In this document: in pieces, positions 6,801-7,016 of the stretch
Layout of the letters: every line of letters starts with the position of its first letter
How positions within the stretch are numbered: position 1 is the stretch's first letter
NCBI GenBank assembly: GCA_039933015.1
Contig: JBDTOX010000088.1
Location: 1-7,016 of the forward strand
Length of the DNA stretch: 7,016 nucleotides
From: JBDTOX01 sp039933015
GTDB taxonomy: Bacteria; Pseudomonadota; Gammaproteobacteria; Burkholderiales; Methylophilaceae
Direction of reading: 5' to 3'
Notes under the pieces: generated by a model
The model's input: the letters and a program-made list of their open reading frames with translations, nothing else
Databases searched by the model: none
Told to the model about the DNA's origin: nothing
Position numbers and translations under genes: made by a program

Positions 6801-7016
6801 TACCGATTTTGACAATTTCGAAGTGATAGTGCCGAACAAGGCCTTCATCACCGAGGCGGTCCAAAACTGGTCACTGTCCAGTCAGGTGACGCGCCTGTTG
6901 ATCAAGCTCGGAGTCGCCTACGGCAGCGACGTTAAGCAGACACAGAAAATCATGCTGGACGTTGCGACCGCCAACCCAAGGGTATTATCGTCGCCCGCCC
7001 CCAGCGCATACTTTCT
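3808..7016 (+). CDS. mscK: MscK/KefA-type large mechanosensitive channel (3' end outside the window)
   Basis: Frame is open from ATG 3808 to the window edge, 1069 codons seen; E. coli MscK has 1120, so perhaps 80-100 residues are missing. CTAAGG lies about ten bases upstream. A signal peptide spans 1-31/32 (RRSAR, hydrophobic core, TLA-A). Residues about 50-450 are charged and Ala/Gln-rich, a periplasmic coiled-coil region (MscS_porin type), with an acidic stretch at 119-137. About 11 membrane segments follow: 515-537, 557-578, 597-614, 641-657, 670-690, 714-734, 746-767, 826-846, 868-887, 912-930 and the pore helix 942-970. A hydrophilic cytoplasmic loop spans 768-822. The pore helix reads ALGVGLGFGLQEIVANF and leads to ISGLIILFERPVRVGD, then the beta domain with GTVSRIKIRA, ITDFDNFEVIVPNK and LGVAYGSD. 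LGVAYGSD favours MscK over MscM/YjeP. It gates on membrane tension to release solutes after hypo-osmotic shock. Whether it is potassium-dependent as in E. coli cannot be seen. Confidence 0.93.
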   Translation, partial: MSVTPTHRRSARFWFTLLCGWTLALSMPTLAAQSEAKPAVKHAGMSADVPADLDAATIQARIAVVSARTDIQAQERDLVLKQLRAASIRVEVAKAAREAARDYAAALQSAPKIIATLNAESVPAPSEPESESTDDDPVRMQLKLASLQTEDVSLRSKLRDLEESLSNMASRPEEARAELTDLRRQLDQQQAAILAKASPLLVEADNLLNDATRQELSARIDKAEQELLSLPTRESIATAQHDLAARRIKQVDAAIAVLNTRITAQRKRETEMQVTQAQEFARRLAGQPAALRDYADQNAEIRISLKRLAERLEQARDVQQKLQAQQSEVADAWKNAEQILAIGRISDESGHLLRGLQAYLLAPGALQSRIATREDVIVDARVQRLQIRQELRALQPTDTVAKRYLTANAVADTMPNLDLIATMVERRHAALVDLDEAQGRLISMLSEANAVDSESMQDTEQLRSLLSERLLWLPSASPLGGTWLRQLGSGIAWLIAPSNWSAVLPTLVSTLQIHWLSGLILLAAIIALFLARRRLVTSLETLARPIGHRNDSFRFTLLASAATLLLALTWPLAIGAAGWMLRAPANLGGFTNAVGQGLLAVAIVLFMLGVFIDMCRTHGIFIAHFGWGTQGTRRLARALRLLLLAIAPAALLTAMTDTSVDPELVDGIGRLGFMTGSLALALFLYRVFRPHGGALTGGLDRKGWAMRTRGVWSNALVAIPLLLAGLAAAGYYVSARELQSRLFTSGWIMLAVVIVFSIAMRGVLVASHRAAWRQADERRAKALAGAAEKTDSGEGSDALNLQNQESEIDAVADSQQTRALLRAISGVVLAVLLWGIWSGLVPALNVFNDIALWSHVVSTGAGDKMAVVTLGNVLVSLLTLMLTFIAARNLPGFLEITLLQRLQIDSGTRYAIDTIGRYLILGIGLVAAFNYIGTDWSQLKWIVAALGVGLGFGLQEIVANFISGLIILFERPVRVGDLVSIGPTTGTVSRIKIRAITITDFDNFEVIVPNKAFITEAVQNWSLSSQVTRLLIKLGVAYGSDVKQTQKIMLDVATANPRVLSSPAPSAYF
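5226..5257. repeat. Perfect 13-bp inverted repeat inside the mscK-like gene
   Basis: GCCAAGTGCCTCC (5226-5238) is exactly complementary to GGAGGCACTTGGC (5245-5257) across a six-base loop, CCGCTC. It lies in the coding sequence for residues about 473-484 (WLPSASPLGGTWL), at the boundary between the periplasmic coiled-coil domain and the first membrane segment. In mRNA it would make a very stable GC-rich stem. No T-tract follows. Confidence 0.85.

Overview
This looks like chromosomal DNA of a Gram-negative proteobacterium, probably gamma or beta. The evidence is an IS3-family transposase remnant, a GbsR-type regulator diverging from a LolD/MacB-type ABC ATPase fragment, and a large MscK-type mechanosensitive channel with a signal peptide and periplasmic coiled-coil domain. 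I cannot name the species. Base composition is uneven. The right-hand part (about 2450 to the end) is GC-rich with strong G/C third-position bias, while about 1784-2450 is clearly AT-richer and non-coding.

Layout, left to right. Positions 1-240 hold no convincing gene, but there is a compact set of inverted repeats at 25-73 that could fold as RNA. About 231-715 is a decayed IS3-family OrfB with a lost catalytic Asp, an in-frame stop and frameshifts. A complete zinc-dependent alcohol dehydrogenase (773-1783, + strand) follows directly. A gene-less stretch (1784-2452) contains a symmetrical palindrome and one IS-end-like motif. The minus strand at 2453-2789 carries a broken ABC-transporter ATPase gene that has lost its Walker A region and its C-terminal half. 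It diverges from a GbsR/MarR-family regulator gene (2845-3305, + strand) split by one -1 frameshift. The space between them holds two overlapping face-to-face sigma70-like promoters and an inverted repeat. Next comes a SpoIIAA/STAS-like small protein gene (3354-3728) interrupted by an in-frame TGA, apparently where relatives have Trp. Last is the 5' 1069 codons of an MscK-like channel gene (3808 to the window edge).

Reading of the whole: the left two thirds looks like a rearranged, decaying accessory region (IS relic, deleted ABC operon, two small genes each with one disabling lesion) lying against intact genes, the alcohol dehydrogenase and the channel. I see no convincing undescribed multi-gene system. 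The observations most worth checking are the point lesions in two neighbouring small genes, the possibly leaderless gbsR-type promoter with its symmetrical element, the perfect 13-bp inverted repeat inside the channel gene, and the foldable element at the left end.
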